Shown here in pieces: positions 1 to 11,639 of a stretch of DNA of 64,000 nt (positions are counted from its first letter, which is position 1; every line of letters starts with the position of its first letter). Origin of the DNA: Epiperipatus broadwayi (Eukaryota > Onychophora > Udeonychophora > Euonychophora > Peripatidae); NCBI GenBank assembly GCA_028023455.1, contig JAQFVV010000111.1, positions 4,151,416 to 4,215,415 of the forward strand, in the 5' to 3' direction. Both the position numbers and the translations under genes were made by a program. The notes beneath the pieces were generated by a model. The model was not told where the DNA came from and searched no databases. It saw nothing but the letters and a program-made list of their open reading frames with translations.

Positions 1-142
1 TCTAATTTTTAAATAGAATACAGTAATTATTTGGACAAGAAGAAAAAGAAAAAAACATATCCAATAAGCATTTGTTTTTAAACAATTTATGATAATCAAA
101 AACATTATGAACTTTCTAGACACTCCACTACAATGACACATT

Positions 143-640
143 CTAGTTTAAGTTATTTATCAACTTATTGATCAGTATGGTATCAAATTTTATATTATCC
201 CTTATCTCTTTTATTAGATTACTGATACTATCAATACAATTTCCATTGCTTATCATAATTGGTATTTTCACCTGTCTACTTCTACACACATTTGCAACAG
301 AATAAGGTGAGAATCTCATCTTAGGAGGTAGGTAATCTATTGCACATGGTCTCCTATTACTTATAAAATTGATTAATGTATTATCACTCACTAGGTAATC
401 AAAGCACATGCTTATGATGAGATAAGGAGAGGGCTTTATCTTCAAAGGTATCCATATTATGCAGTCCTCGAAGGCAGATATTAATGAAAAGGTGAGATGG
501 TCTCATTTTGGAAGTAGGTAACTCATCTTACATGATCTATCAATGCATTTGTCTATGGAGAGATAAGGAGATGGCCTCATCTTGTGAGATAACTATATGG
601 TCTATCAATGTACATATCCATGGAAAGGTAAGGAGGTGAT
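143..640 (-). repeat. Degenerate tandem repeats, possible 3' tail of the Gag-like frame
   Basis: Imperfect copies of a motif of the type 'aaggtgag..tctcatcttaggaggtaggtaa' recur near 303, 488, 560 and 626, spaced about 60-185 bases apart. On the minus strand the repeats translate to a recurring peptide DYLPPKM: it is seen in the 100-codon frame at 445-143 and again at the end of the coiled-coil frame that stops at 640. This suggests repeat-encoded peptide units that have lost their reading frame. No known domain was recognised. Confidence 0.45.
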
Positions 641-1190
641 CATATCTTAGGAGGTAAATAATCTACATTTTCATCAAAACATTTTCTAACTTCATCTAGA
701 GATTTTGCTAGTTCTTCAATTTTTGGTTTCAATAATTTTTCAATCTTATCATCTGACTCTTCTTTATTTTCATCTAAAGATTCCACTACTTCTATATTAT
801 CATGTAAACTGCCTCTATTTTGACTTAGAGATTTCACTAATTATTCAATTTTATTCCCAAATCTTCTATCTTTCTTTCTATTTTGTTCTTCATTCTATTT
901 TCAATTTCCTCCATTTTATTTTCTAACTTCCTTATACTCTCATTCATTTCTTTTATTTTTTTATCTAACCTATTGTCTAATCCTTTTATATTTTCCTCCA
1001 TTATACTCCGTAATATATTCTCTAATCCTTTCATATTACTCCCTAATCCTTTCATATTATCCTCTGTCAATTTTCTCATAAATTCCATTAGGGGTTAATA
1101 CATTATATTTGCATTAAGTGGTTCAATATTAGTAACACCTGTAGGAATTTTCTATTCAGACTTCCCCATTTTTTGAGATTCTTGAAATAA
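640..1190 (-). pseudogene. Coiled-coil Gag-like frame (decayed)
   Basis: Two minus-strand frames, 1088-837 (83 codons) and 837-640 (65 codons), follow each other with only a stop at about 837 between them. They encode a highly charged Lys/Glu/Asn-rich heptad-type sequence (N-terminus MEFMRKLTEDNMKGLGSN, later KKIKEMNESIRKLENKMEE) expected to form a long coiled coil. DNA similarity to the plus-strand frame at 1951-2178 continues upstream to about 1190 through stops, so the true start lay further upstream. The organisation (acidic Ser/Thr-rich N-terminus, then a short MxxLLxMRKLTEDNM box, then coiled coil) resembles the frame at 44931-43803 inside an LTR element, so a Gag origin is my inference. 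No zinc knuckle or protease is visible. A non-TE coiled-coil gene is the alternative. Confidence 0.5.
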
Positions 1191-1199
1191 AAACATCTT

Positions 1200-1430
1200 A
1201 ATCACATATTATTGGTGCTTCCAGTGTAGGATTTTTAGTGCCTCACAATATGCAGCTTGATTAATTGATTGGTGGTTGTTGGATACACTATTGCAACACA
1301 TGAGCTTGATTAATAATTGGTTGGTGGTTGTAAAGTCCCGTTTGGTCAATTTTTGCAGATTGTTGATGTTTTATGATTCTTTGCTATGTATGGATTAATT
1401 TTTTGATGAGTGGTGGTTGTAAGAAATTCT
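1200..1430. repeat. Short imperfect direct repeats
   Basis: A motif of the type 'gcttgattaat..ttgg(t)tggtggttgt' occurs at about 1254 and 1307, with a partial third copy near 1390-1420. The spacing is about 55 bases. It lies between the two inverted coiled-coil frames. No coding content is visible. Confidence 0.4.
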
Positions 1431-1950
1431 ATTACAATATAATGACCAAATAATGAACGTATTGATTATTATTTTGACATATTTTAATAATTTAAAAAAA
1501 AATATTGTTAATATTTGATCAGTATGACCAAGTCATGAATGATGGTTTTCAAACTTAATCATATTAACTTTTAGAATTATGTGAGTAATCCTGATGTAAA
1601 TAAGTTTCATCAGTGATTGTAAATAAATCACATGATCTTCTCTTTATTAATTAAAATATAATATTATTATTTAGTAAAATATTTTATAAAATATCCGCAG
1701 TAGCAGTACATTAAATGGTGGTGTTATTGGCATAAGGTGGTGACATATGTTTCAAATATGTATTTATGTAGGCAAATAAAATCAGATGAGCTAGATGGAT
1801 TAATTAAATAGATTTTTTGTTAGATGAGCTTATGTTAGAATTGAGGTTGATGGAGGGTGGCAGTATTGAAATGTAAAGTCAATTTAAATCAATTCAATTC
1901 AAATTGTGATATTATAATTAAAGTTGTTATTGTAGGAAAATATTTACAAA

Positions 1951-2178
1951 ATGAGTGAATCAGATTATAGCCCCATTCTGACAAATTCTTCTAAGTCCGA
2001 AACACCAACAATAGATGATTCAGATGTTTTTATTTTAGAGTCTCAGGAAACAGGGAAGCCTGAAGAGAAAACCCCTACAGGTGTTACTAATCTTGAACCA
2101 ATTGATACAAATATAATGTATCAACTTCTAATTATGAGAAAATTGACAGAGGATAATATGAGAGAAACACCTTTGTAA
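1951..2178 (+). pseudogene. N-terminal fragment of the same Gag-like family, inverted copy
   Basis: This 75-codon frame begins MSESDYSPILTNSS and is Ser/Thr/Asp/Glu-rich for about 60 residues. It reaches the box MYQLLIMRKLTEDNM, which is shared almost exactly with the minus-strand frame at 1190-640, and then diverges and stops. The sequence just upstream of the ATG reads 'ttgttattgtag', which would serve as a splice acceptor. The copy is therefore either a truncated TE fragment or a 5' exon. It is oriented opposite to, and about 0.75 kb from, its partner, giving a head-to-head pair. Function unknown; a Gag-like origin is inferred from the family resemblance only. Confidence 0.5.
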
Positions 2179-2179
2179 C

Positions 2180-3020
2180 CATCAATAAATAATAAATATC
2201 CAATAATAATAATGGGATCTAACATGATTAAGATGAGCATGAGTAAATGTAAGTAGAGGCTACCAGGCACTACCAATCCCTATATTAGATTAAGCATCAG
2301 CCCTTCCTTACTTATTGATTATAAGTCATAATTACAAAACAGAATATTATAGAAAAACACATTTGTTTAGCATATGCATGAACAAATTTAAAGGAAGAGG
2401 TTACAAAAATCTACATGAAGGTAATAATCTCTAATATTAGACATTGACTAAATTAACTTCAAGATCTAAAGTAAAAATATTACAAGATCAATTTAATTTG
2501 TAATAACAATGAATAGGTAATAATCAGGTCTATAAAATGAGTATGGAATTTGAATTATGACTTGGATAATAATGAATAAAAATGCAGATGATTAAATGAA
2601 TGATGAAAAAGAAGTAATAACTAATTAATGAAAATGAATGAACTTAAGAGTGAGGATAAGAAAATAGAAATGTCTTAGATTGATAAATGATTAAGATGAT
2701 GATAGGATAGGGGTCAGTTATGGATGAGTCAATTATGACAATAAATTGAGATGGAATGGGAATGAAAAATAAAAGAAATAAAATTTTGCAACTATGAAAA
2801 CATAACCACTGATATAATATACTTATTTAATATTGAATATTTACTATTTTAATTATTACCAATTAAAATGTAAAATTTTATTAATTGGTCATTTAACTAG
2901 GGCTTGATAAGCATTGAAGCCAACCATAAGGTTACAACTTTCTTGTTATATTATTTAGAAGGATTGTAGAGGTTTATATATATATGAAAATAAAGAAACC
3001 ATTAACACTAGCTGAGATAA
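2180..3020. other. AT-rich stretch without recognised features
   Basis: Purine-rich, AT-rich sequence with many ATGA/AATGA words and no ORF, known repeat or motif that I can support. Confidence 0.6.
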
Positions 3021-3025
3021 TCATA

Positions 3026-3273
3026 TAAATATCTAAACCATTATGCAGTTACGAATATCCAGTAATGCCCTCTGTTTAAAAGTCAATATTTAAATAATAG
3101 CGAACTTCGCTATTATTGAGATATAGACTTTTAAACAGAGGGCGTTACTGGATATTCATAATTGTATAATGGTCTATATCTCAATAATAGTGAACTTCAC
3201 TATTATTGAGGTATAGACTTTTAAACAGAGGGTGTTACTGGATATTCGTAATCATATAATGGTTTAGATATTT
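3026..3273. mobile_element. Foldback element with nested hairpins
   Basis: The outer arms are inverted copies of a ~58-bp sequence: left 3027-3085 runs from 'aaatatctaaaccattat' to 'cctctgtttaaaagtc', and the right arm 3211-3273 is its reverse complement with few changes. Inside are two small near-perfect hairpins, 3093-3117 and 3183-3207 (cores 'agcgaacttcgct' and 'agtgaacttcact'). An internal direct copy of the arm sequence lies at about 3120-3165. It has no coding capacity. The structure fits a MITE or foldback transposon with an internally duplicated arm. Target-site duplications are obscured by the AT-rich flanks. Confidence 0.75.
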
Positions 3274-3407
3274 ATATATATGTATACACACACACAATAT
3301 TTAAAAAAAATATTCTGTGTATTTTTTATTACTGCAATTCTGATTTTGATATATATGTTTATGTTGTAGGGGAAACTATTTTTCATACATATGCTGTTAA
3401 ACAACAA

Positions 3408-3840
3408 AGCACTCTCCCATCAATAAATATTTCAAAAGCATAAATAATTCACTTATGCTTGGAGTTTATTCTTTAAATCAACATTTATTAATTGTGCCTG
3501 AATTTAAGGCTTGAATTAATTACTAACCTGATTTTTAAATTGGTATATTGTTTACACAATTTCAGATTATATATCAGAGAGACAACAAAAATTCTCATCT
3601 TTAACTAACGTGATACTAAAACATTTTATTTAGTACAAATGTAATAATTGATAATGTAGCAATTTATACACATACAAAATATTGTGAAAGGCAATCAACC
3701 TTCACATGTATACAATTCTCTCATTAAAAATGTTTTAAGAGCATAAGATGGTACACCTATGTTTAGAGCCAATTCTTTAAATAAATCAACACTTTTTGAC
3801 CATGTTTGAATCCAGGGCTTGATCTTAATTACCAACTTGC
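3408..3840. repeat. Two divergent direct copies of a ~130-bp repeat, possibly SINE-like
   Basis: The segment 3408-3530 is repeated at 3706-3836. Both carry (A/T)CTCTC..TCA, then AAGAGCATAA, then TTCTTTAAAT..AATCAACA, then GGGCTTGA..TTAATTACCAAC. On the minus strand the second copy contains 'ggattcaaacatgg', which resembles a tRNA B box, so a decayed tRNA-derived SINE is possible. That identification is inference. Confidence 0.4.
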
Positions 3841-4080
3841 CAACATAAGATTATGCTTTAGTGAAAAGATGTGATTGGTTGAATTTTATTTTAGGAATAC
3901 TATGACTATTTCTTATATTCACAATTGTGTATTTAAAATTTAAATTTATATTATTAAGATTTTTTCAAAAATAATAAAATAATATGATTTATGCATTGAA
4001 GAAAGTGAATATTTAATGATGGAGATTATTATATACCTATGTAAAATATAGATAAATTTGAATTCTATTAAATATCATTA
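3840..4080. other. Unassigned AT-rich spacer
   Basis: No ORF, repeat or motif recognised between the direct-repeat pair and the LINE fragment. Confidence 0.5.
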
Positions 4081-4082
4081 TT

Positions 4083-4430
4083 TTAAATCATTATGGGTCC
4101 ACTGCAGAATGAGAAACTCTCCAGGTTTAATGTAGTCATTTTTATTCATAACTTTTGTTTTTTTATAGCATACCAGCCAACTTTCTTATTTCATCCAACC
4201 ATTTCACATGTGGTTTATTTCTAAGACTTTTATAATAATTTTGAATTCAATTTAAAGTTCCAACTGTCCAATTATTACAATCATTTCTAGAAATATGTTC
4301 AGTGCAGTCCCATTTTAAAGTTTTGGTTTGATGGTGTCAGGTAGTATCCGATTGCTCTCTCAACTATGTACTTTCATTTTTCAATATGTTCTTGTTCTCA
4401 GAATACATATCTCTATATATTAGGTTGACT
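4083..4430 (-). mobile_element. RTE-like LINE, degraded 3' end
   Basis: The reverse complement matches the 3' end of the LINE copy at 5262-5982. It contains the equivalents of 'catttcacatgtggtttatttctaagacttttata' (compare 16210-16250) and of the region encoding the GHIARR block. Frameshifts and stops break every frame. It is a 5'-truncated dead copy on the minus strand, as target-primed reverse transcription commonly leaves. Confidence 0.65.
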
Positions 4431-4892
4431 GGACTGGAGACTTTGTATAGACTTTTTGTTAAGTTTTCAAGTCTCATATTGTGAACTGATATAATACACA
4501 TATTAAAATGTTTTTCTTTCAAATACATAGGCTTATATTTTCTTTTAGTACTAAATTATTTTTACTAAAATGGCTATATCCAAGTTTAATTTTATGATTA
4601 CTTTCATCCATAGTCATTGCAATTATTAAGATAAATAAAGTATCGGAGAGATTTGCCTGTTTAAATGAAGTATAATGATTTTTAATCTTTTAAAACATTA
4701 ATAATCATTTGAGTATTTAATAAAAAGTTATTGTTGTAAATATGTGATATGAAAGTTCATACTATTTAATTATCACACCATTTTACAACACTTACTATTA
4801 TTAAATACTCAAATGATTATTAAACATATATATTGGGATAGTCAAATGTAATTTATAAGTTTGAATCACTGGGTACTAAAAATATTTTATGA

Positions 4893-5028
<136 letters not shown>

Positions 5029-5261
5029 ATGATAATAAAAGAATAATGATATTATTATTATTAATAATAAAATAATTGAGAATATTAGCATATTACAAAA
5101 CAAAAGCATCTGCAATTGATACACTTAGATAAAATAAGCAGAAAAATTGTGTAAGAAATTATCAAGCAAATTTAAAATAGTTTTATTAATTTAAAGTTAA
5201 TTTTATATAAGGGATTCACTTACTTTTCAAGTAAGTAATAATATTTTATCTCCAAAACTTT

Positions 5262-5993
5262 TTACAGCAGTGCTGCAAAAAGTATTTTGTGGATTAAAAT
5301 GGGAAACTAAAGGAATGAAAGTAAATGGAGAGTATTTAAGTCATTTAGATTTTGCAAATGATGTAGTTGTTTTTGCAAATAATGCTTCAGAGCTGCAGGA
5401 AAAGTTGCAGGAGTTAGCAGATGAAAGTAGAAAAGTAGGTCTAAAGATAAATGTTAAAAAGACTAAAGCAATGTTTAATCGATTTGCTCAAAATATGAAA
5501 CTTGATACTAAAAGGAAATATGCCTATGTGTTTGAAAAGAATGGTTTTTAACAAATGTGTTTTACCAGTTCTTACTTATGAATCTGAGACTTGGACACTT
5601 AATAGAAGAGCAATACAGAGACTTCAGACCACTCAAAGAAGTATGGAGAGATGTATATTGGGAGTAACAAAAAGAGATCGAAAACGCAATGTATGGGTAA
5701 GACAACAAACAGGTATTACTGACCTTATTGAAAAAAATTAAAAGATTGAAATGGAGTTGGGCTGGACATATTGCTAGAAGAAATGATAATAGATGGACAA
5801 TTGAAATTTTAAACTGGATTCCAAGAGATTGTAAAAGACCCAGAAAGAGACCACATGTGAGATGGATGAATGAAATAAAAAATGTGCAGGGGTGTTGTGG
5901 AAAAGAGAAGCTAAAGAATCTTAGAAGATGGATTAAACTTGGAGAGACCTTCATCCTGCAGTGGATTGATAATGGTTGGTGATGATGATGAAT
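5262..5993 (+). mobile_element. RTE-like LINE, 5'-truncated copy with readable RT C-terminus
   Basis: This is the C-terminal third of a non-LTR reverse transcriptase. It reads as three successive frames: 5270-5551, 5502-5741 and 5728-5982. The first carries the RT palm block LDFANDVVVFANNASELQ, where family members normally have F/YADD; here the first Asp is Asn. The second carries VLPVLTYESETWTL and ERCILGVTKRDR. The third carries LKWSWAGHIARR, the WxxRP/RPHVRWMNEI block and the end LGETFILQWIDNGW. These are hallmark C-terminal blocks of RTE-clade retrotransposon proteins. Relative to the copy at 34140-34980, roughly 130-150 bp are missing near 5500. The element ends in 'tgatgatgatgaa', a short GAT repeat typical of RTE tails. 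It is dead through frameshifts, deletion and the D-to-N change. Confidence 0.88.
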
Positions 5994-5994
5994 A

Positions 5995-8355
5995 ATATTT
6001 TATATTTTACAGAGGGTAATAATATATAATAATCAACAAAGCATTACTAATGTAATAATTATTCAATTTAATATTACAAAGCAATATATTTAATTAACTT
6101 TTAGAAACCACAAGTATGGTTGAAATGTATTAAGTATGTTTATGCACTTTAACATAAGTCAAATCTCTAAATAAACTTATTTCATTTTTAAATTAAATTA
6201 TTTTCCTTAAATAAATAATTTTCTAATTTAATTAAAAGTCAAAAGCAATGCAGTTTTTATTAAAAATCAGAATTTTAGGAATCACTTGCCATGGATAAAT
6301 GTTAGTTTCAGACAAACTGTTTTAATTTATTAATAATCTATTAAAGAGATAATCGAGAAACAATAGATAGTGAGTGAAACGTTCGTTCTTTAATTTGAAT
6401 TTATTTGACAATTTTTCAAGCGTTTAAAGATTATTTTTATTCTTTTCAACCTTAGTCTCACTGTGGTCGAAACATTAGCAAGACAATATCTTTGTAGAGC
6501 AAACAAATGCAAATTATCTCATAAGCCTAAGGACAACTAGAAAATTCTTCAAGTCCATCATACTCTACAATATATATATATACTTTTGATTGTATTTGAA
6601 TATTTTAGAAATTTTTATTATATACCATAATTGCATCTGAATGTAGGGAACATAATAATTATAAAATATTTAAGTTACTCCCACATATTTATAATCTGTC
6701 TTTTAAAATTAATAAACTTTGTTTTAACATTGTAATAATTAACATGTGCAGAACAATTTAAATGAAAAAACTGCAGTAATTTTTTTTTACAGAAATTGCA
6801 AATTTTCTATACTATAAAAAAGATAAAATGTTTTAAAAATAACAAAATACATTTTAAAGTAACATATTATCTTTAATATTAATTTGTTATTGTTTTTCTA
6901 ATGTAGACAGTTTTTTAAATCGGGAAGAATTTTAAGATTGTGCAATAAACTTTTACATTTTCTAAAGCCAAATTAAATTGTCAAAGTTTTATGTCAAAAA
7001 AAAAAAAAACAACCTAACATTTGATTTTAAGCCTTAAAGTGACATTTTATTTAAAGCTTTAAAGCTATATTCTGTTCAAAAAGTTTGCAGGAAAAAAAAG
7101 TATAATAAATGTTTATTTTAAAATTTTAATTTAAAAGAAGAAATAATTCCAATAGTGCTAAAATAATGTAAATTTTAAATAATAAAAATGTTATCATTTA
7201 TAGTGTATATCCGTTAATGTAAAATATTGTCTAAAACTTTAGATAATAAATAATTTGTTACTCCTATTAGAATTAAATGTTGCTTACAAATACGAAAATG
7301 AAAAACTAGGATTATTTTGCTAATAAATGCGTCATAAATTTTTAAATGATACAAATATTTTATTTATATATGTATAATTACGAATTGAGAAGTTAACTTC
7401 AGTTTATATTTTAAGAATTTAGTGATTATATTTTTTGTGACTGTTATTTCTACTAAAAATAATATTACATTCTATCAAACTTTAATACAAAAACAATTTA
7501 AATTTTAAATATTTATCATCTCCCCCTATGCTCGATAAACTCACTTTAATAAGTGAATTGTCCATTGCTTTGAATCACAAAATAAAACAACAAAATGAAA
7601 TATGTTATGCAAATATCTTTTAAGATAACTATTAAATATTTCCTGGAAGAATTACAAGATGTCTGTTATCTCCACAAAATAATTTAAATAATATCCATTG
7701 TGCTTTAAAATACTAAAATCTGACTTTCATCTCCATCTTAAGAGAAAAGTGAAAGTTACTACAAAATTTTCTTAAAATTATTTTAAACAAAAGTACACAT
7801 TGCAACTTTGTGTTTATATTAATGCAATGATTATATGGGAATATTTTAATAACTAACTCCATTTATTCTGTAATGTGTATAAAATATTCTCTTCCATTCA
7901 AATTAAATTTTATTTCTGAAATACGTTTTTGAAATTTTATCGTTGCCAATACCAAACAATCTCTTATTGTCACAAAATTTGTTATTGATAAGTTCAGATT
8001 TAGAAAAAGTTATTAATGATAAATTTGAAAATACTATTTTAAAATCATCTTGCTTCATTATTATTACTATTTTGAAATGTTTAAATGTTAAATTTTTTAT
8101 TGCATTTAAAAAGATTATAAACAATTTAAAAAGTCAATGGCCAATTCTTAATGTGCTTAGGCTCCAATATACATGTATATATCATTAAAAACCAGTCAAC
8201 ACGTAGACAATCACAATATCAATAATAATCAACAATTTTAAAGTGTTGTCAAGGCAACTTCCATATATATATATAATATTATGTCAATATTACAAATAGT
8301 ATATTTATTTTTATTATTGAGCTATTACTAATTTTCTTCTTTTCTGAGACAACGT
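5995..8355. other. Unassigned AT-rich DNA
   Basis: I see no supportable gene. A slightly more complex patch at 6360-6540 ('gagtgaaacgttcgttc', 'ctgtggtcgaaacattagc') resembles none of the families found elsewhere in the window. Opposed short frames at 7903-8188 overlap on both strands and look like chance. Confidence 0.5.
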
Positions 8356-8359
8356 TATT

Positions 8360-8649
8360 AATATCTGGTATTTAATGAATACACTCACAGAAAATATATT
8401 TTTTTTTAATATTCAGCTTTATTGTTGCCTAGCTTGCTTTTAATATATTCAATAAATCATATCCATCCCATGAATATTATAAATTGAATATATTGAAAGC
8501 ATGCTAGGCAGTAATAAAGCTGAATATAAAAAAAAAAAAAAAACTATATGATATGTTGAATATATTGAAAGGAAGCTAGCAATAATAGAGCTGAATATTA
8601 AAAAAAAACCTATCTTTTCTGTGAGTATATTTATTAATTACAAGATATT
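8360..8649. mobile_element. Foldback element with duplicated right arm
   Basis: The terminal arms are inverted: the left begins 'aatatctggtatttaatg' at 8360 and the right ends in its near reverse complement at 8649, including the shared 'actcacagaaaa'/'ttttctgtgagt'. The inner arm ('ttcagctttatt..gcctagc') has two inverted partners at 8488-8526 and 8559-8600, each followed by an A-run of about 8-16. There is no ORF. A MITE or foldback transposon with a segmental internal duplication is the best description. Confidence 0.72.
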
Positions 8650-9087
8650 AAATGTATTATCTAAACCAATTTTATCACTTAAACTATTTTAAAAAAAGCC
8701 GCACAACTGATTAATTACATTTAAATAGAAAGCCACATTACAAACATTATATATGTAAATATTTTGCATATCAGTATATATATGAGCAGTTGTGATTATT
8801 TAGTAGCAACATTGTTATTCAATGTCAGCAATTTTCAAACACTAATGTGTTCCAATTTATTTGCTACAAATAGTGATTTTTGAGACTTTATGGGGTAGTA
8901 CAAGAATACTGCCATGGCTTTGGCATTTCTACTCTATTTATAGTTATGTATCATATTAGTTTACTACTTTACATTATTTTATTGTGTAGGATTTAGCACT
9001 TAATTATTAGTTTAAAAAAACAACTGAAAATGTCAATTTTGTATGGATCTCATACATATTCTTTACATGAATGACAGGTGATAATAA
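8650..9087. other. Unassigned AT-rich DNA
   Basis: No gene or repeat recognised between the foldback element and the minisatellite. Confidence 0.5.
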
Positions 9088-9420
9088 CCTAATTGGTTGT
9101 ATCATAATTCAAGCAAACTAATAACTTCACAGATTTGTAATCTATTGCCTTTCAATGTTTTGGAAACAGTGCCCTAATTGGTTGTATTTTAAAACAAGCA
9201 AATTGACAGTATCACTGATTGGTAGACTATGGCCTTGGGATGTTTGGTAGCAATGTCCCAATTGGTTGTATTAAAATACAAGCAAATTGACAAAATCACT
9301 GATTGGTAGATTATGGCCTTTAGATGTTTTGTCAACAATGCCCTAATTTATTGTATCATAATACAAGCAAACAGACAACATCACTGACTGGTAGATTATG
9401 GTCTTTTGAAAGTTTTGATG
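9088..9420. repeat. ~85-bp minisatellite, four diverged copies
   Basis: Copies start at about 9088, 9173, 9257 and 9342, each with 'cc(t/c)aattggttgtat', 'caagcaaa', 'cactgattggtaga' and 'atggcctt..gatgtttt'. The period is 84-85 bp and the copies have diverged noticeably. It is non-coding. Each unit contains two ATTGG (inverted CCAAT) words, probably by chance. Confidence 0.85.
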
Positions 9421-9424
9421 TCTT

Positions 9425-10330
9425 TATAAATTTTAGTGTTTCTGAAAGAAAAATTGTAATTTTCAGTAATTTATTTGTATATTTAAGCACATTTATACAA
9501 CATATTTATAAAATATTCATTTTGAATTAAAAACGTATATGATTATAATTAGATTTTATTTGAAAATTTTTGTTTTTAAAAAGGCAAATTATAAAAAATG
9601 ATGCTAGGATAAGAGTGGAAATTATATTTATTGGTTAAAGCAATTGCTTTTATAAATGCTGATGAAGAAATTTTTTGTGAATTTTAATATTAGTGAATGC
9701 AATTTTGAATTTTAAAACATATTTTCATTCTTTTGTAATGTCTCTACTAAAATCTGTTTTTATTTTAAAAATGGAATTCAAATAAAAAATATTTTTTTCA
9801 ACAATTTTTATGAATACGCAAGATCATGATCAAATAAAAAATATCATTATTATAATTAAGAATTCAGTTTAGTGGCTTAGTTTTTTATTTTGCAAATATC
9901 AAATATTAATTTTTAAAATGGCTTTAATTTATATGCTTATGTTAGTAAAGATTATAAATATATGATATAGAAAAAAGGTTTAACTGTAAAACTCAAATAT
10001 TGCAAATATGGACAAAGTTTTTCACTAAAGTTTCCCTAAAAAGAGAGGGAGGAGATGGATTTGAATATAGTAATGACTTAAAAAATAGTGTGAAAATATT
10101 TCTTTATTATTATTATCTACTAGGGCTTGAATTTTGTATTGAAATTATGAATTAGTTTAAGTTCTTCTGCAACTGCTTCATATATTTGTTTTTGAGCTGG
10201 GCTTGCTTTTAGATAGTGGATTGCCTTATCCTACACAATGTATTATATAATAACCATGGTGACATAAAGATAATATAGTTTGCACATGATCATTGCCACT
10301 TAAATTTTAATTTTGTTATAGAATTCCTAT
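9425..10330. other. Unassigned AT-rich DNA
   Basis: AT-rich sequence with no ORF of note and no repeat family recognised. Confidence 0.5.
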
Positions 10331-10334
10331 GGCA

Positions 10335-11630
10335 TAAAATTATTATCATCATCATTTTCAATCTTTATCAATCTAATAAATGATGACAGACACATCATGT
10401 TTAAATCATTTTTTTTTAAATCAGTAGCATCATTCACATTATCCCAACCCATTTCTTCATTTTAAGTTCCTATCTTACATATAATCATTTTCTGCTGTCC
10501 AAATATTATCATCTCTTCTAACAAAATTTCCATTCCAGGTCCACCTCAGTCCCTTAATTTTTTCAATGTTGTTAATAATACTTATTTATTTTCTCACCCA
10601 TATATTTCATTTTTGATCCCTTCTTGCTACTTCTCACATACATCTCATACTTGGAGTAGTGTACAGTCTCTGAATTACTCTTCTATTAATTATCCAAATC
10701 TCATATCCATAAGTAACCACTAGCAAAATCTATTTATTAAATATCTCACTGCTTAAACATATAGAAATATTTGTTTTAATATTATTTCTATCAAAAGCAC
10801 TCCATACATAGTTAATCCTATGATAAATTTTATTCATTATATTATCTTGGTATTAATAATATGGCCAAGGCATTTGTAATTGTTGATTTTTTCTTATTCA
10901 TTATTATCAATTTTTTTTTCTTTTTGTTTCAGAAAATCCATTGAACATTATTTTAGTCTTTTTAGCATTTATAATTAGTCTTTCATCTGATAATACTTGC
11001 AATGTTTTCTGAAGCCCTAAGGCATTATCTGCAAACAATTCATTTGCAAAATTTAGATGATTTAAATAATCTCCATTTAATTTTACTCCTTAAATATCCC
11101 ATTTTAATCTTGAAAATATTTATTGCAAAACTACTATAAAATGTTTTGGAGATTCACTTTCTCTACTATAATTATGTAATGTAATCACTACTGTGGCATT
11201 TTGATAAATATGTTTCAGAGTATGACAATAACCTAAGTTTATATCTTGATGGAACAATGCTTTATTACTAAAGAAATGCTTATATAATCATATGCCTTTT
11301 TATAATCTACAGATTGAAAGCATAAGGTAACTCATACCCATTGGTCTTTTCTACAACTTTACCCATTACTTGGATATAATCCACTGTAAGGAGACCATGT
11401 TTAAATCTAATTTGATCTTTTCATTAGATAAAATTTAAAGTTGGCTAGGATTTTTATCTTGATAAACATATATAAAACTTATAAACACTGATAGGTCTAT
11501 AATTTCATATATTCTCTTAATTATTTTTTTGATATAATGATATTAGTACTGTCTTTTTTCAATCACCTTCTACATCTTTACAATTAGACATTTTGTATAT
11601 ATTGTAGTGATCATGAAATATATGTTTCAA
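10335..11630 (-). mobile_element. RTE-like LINE, 3' (RT) half, interrupted copy
   Basis: The reverse complement aligns with the LINE RT. At 11160-11030 it matches the block around 'aaatgggaaactaaaggaatg' and LDFAN of the 5262-5982 copy. At about 11500-11470 'cactgataggtctata' corresponds to the RPISLL block. Around 11300 'catatgcctttttataatctac' corresponds to the VDYEKAFD block. The 3' end at 10340-10700 carries the conserved tail blocks and starts with 'atcatcatcat'. Many stops and indels. It probably forms one element with the 5' half at 13270-15130, split by about 1.6 kb of other sequence. Confidence 0.7.
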
Positions 11631-11639
11631 AAACACACA

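Noticed and set aside
7903-8188. Overlapping plus and minus frames of 73-81 codons
   Set aside because: Mutually antisense and low in complexity, with no recognisable motif.
9088-9420. Possible CRISPR-like array
   Set aside because: Whole 85-bp units repeat with divergence; there are no conserved short repeats with unique spacers, and the context is eukaryotic.
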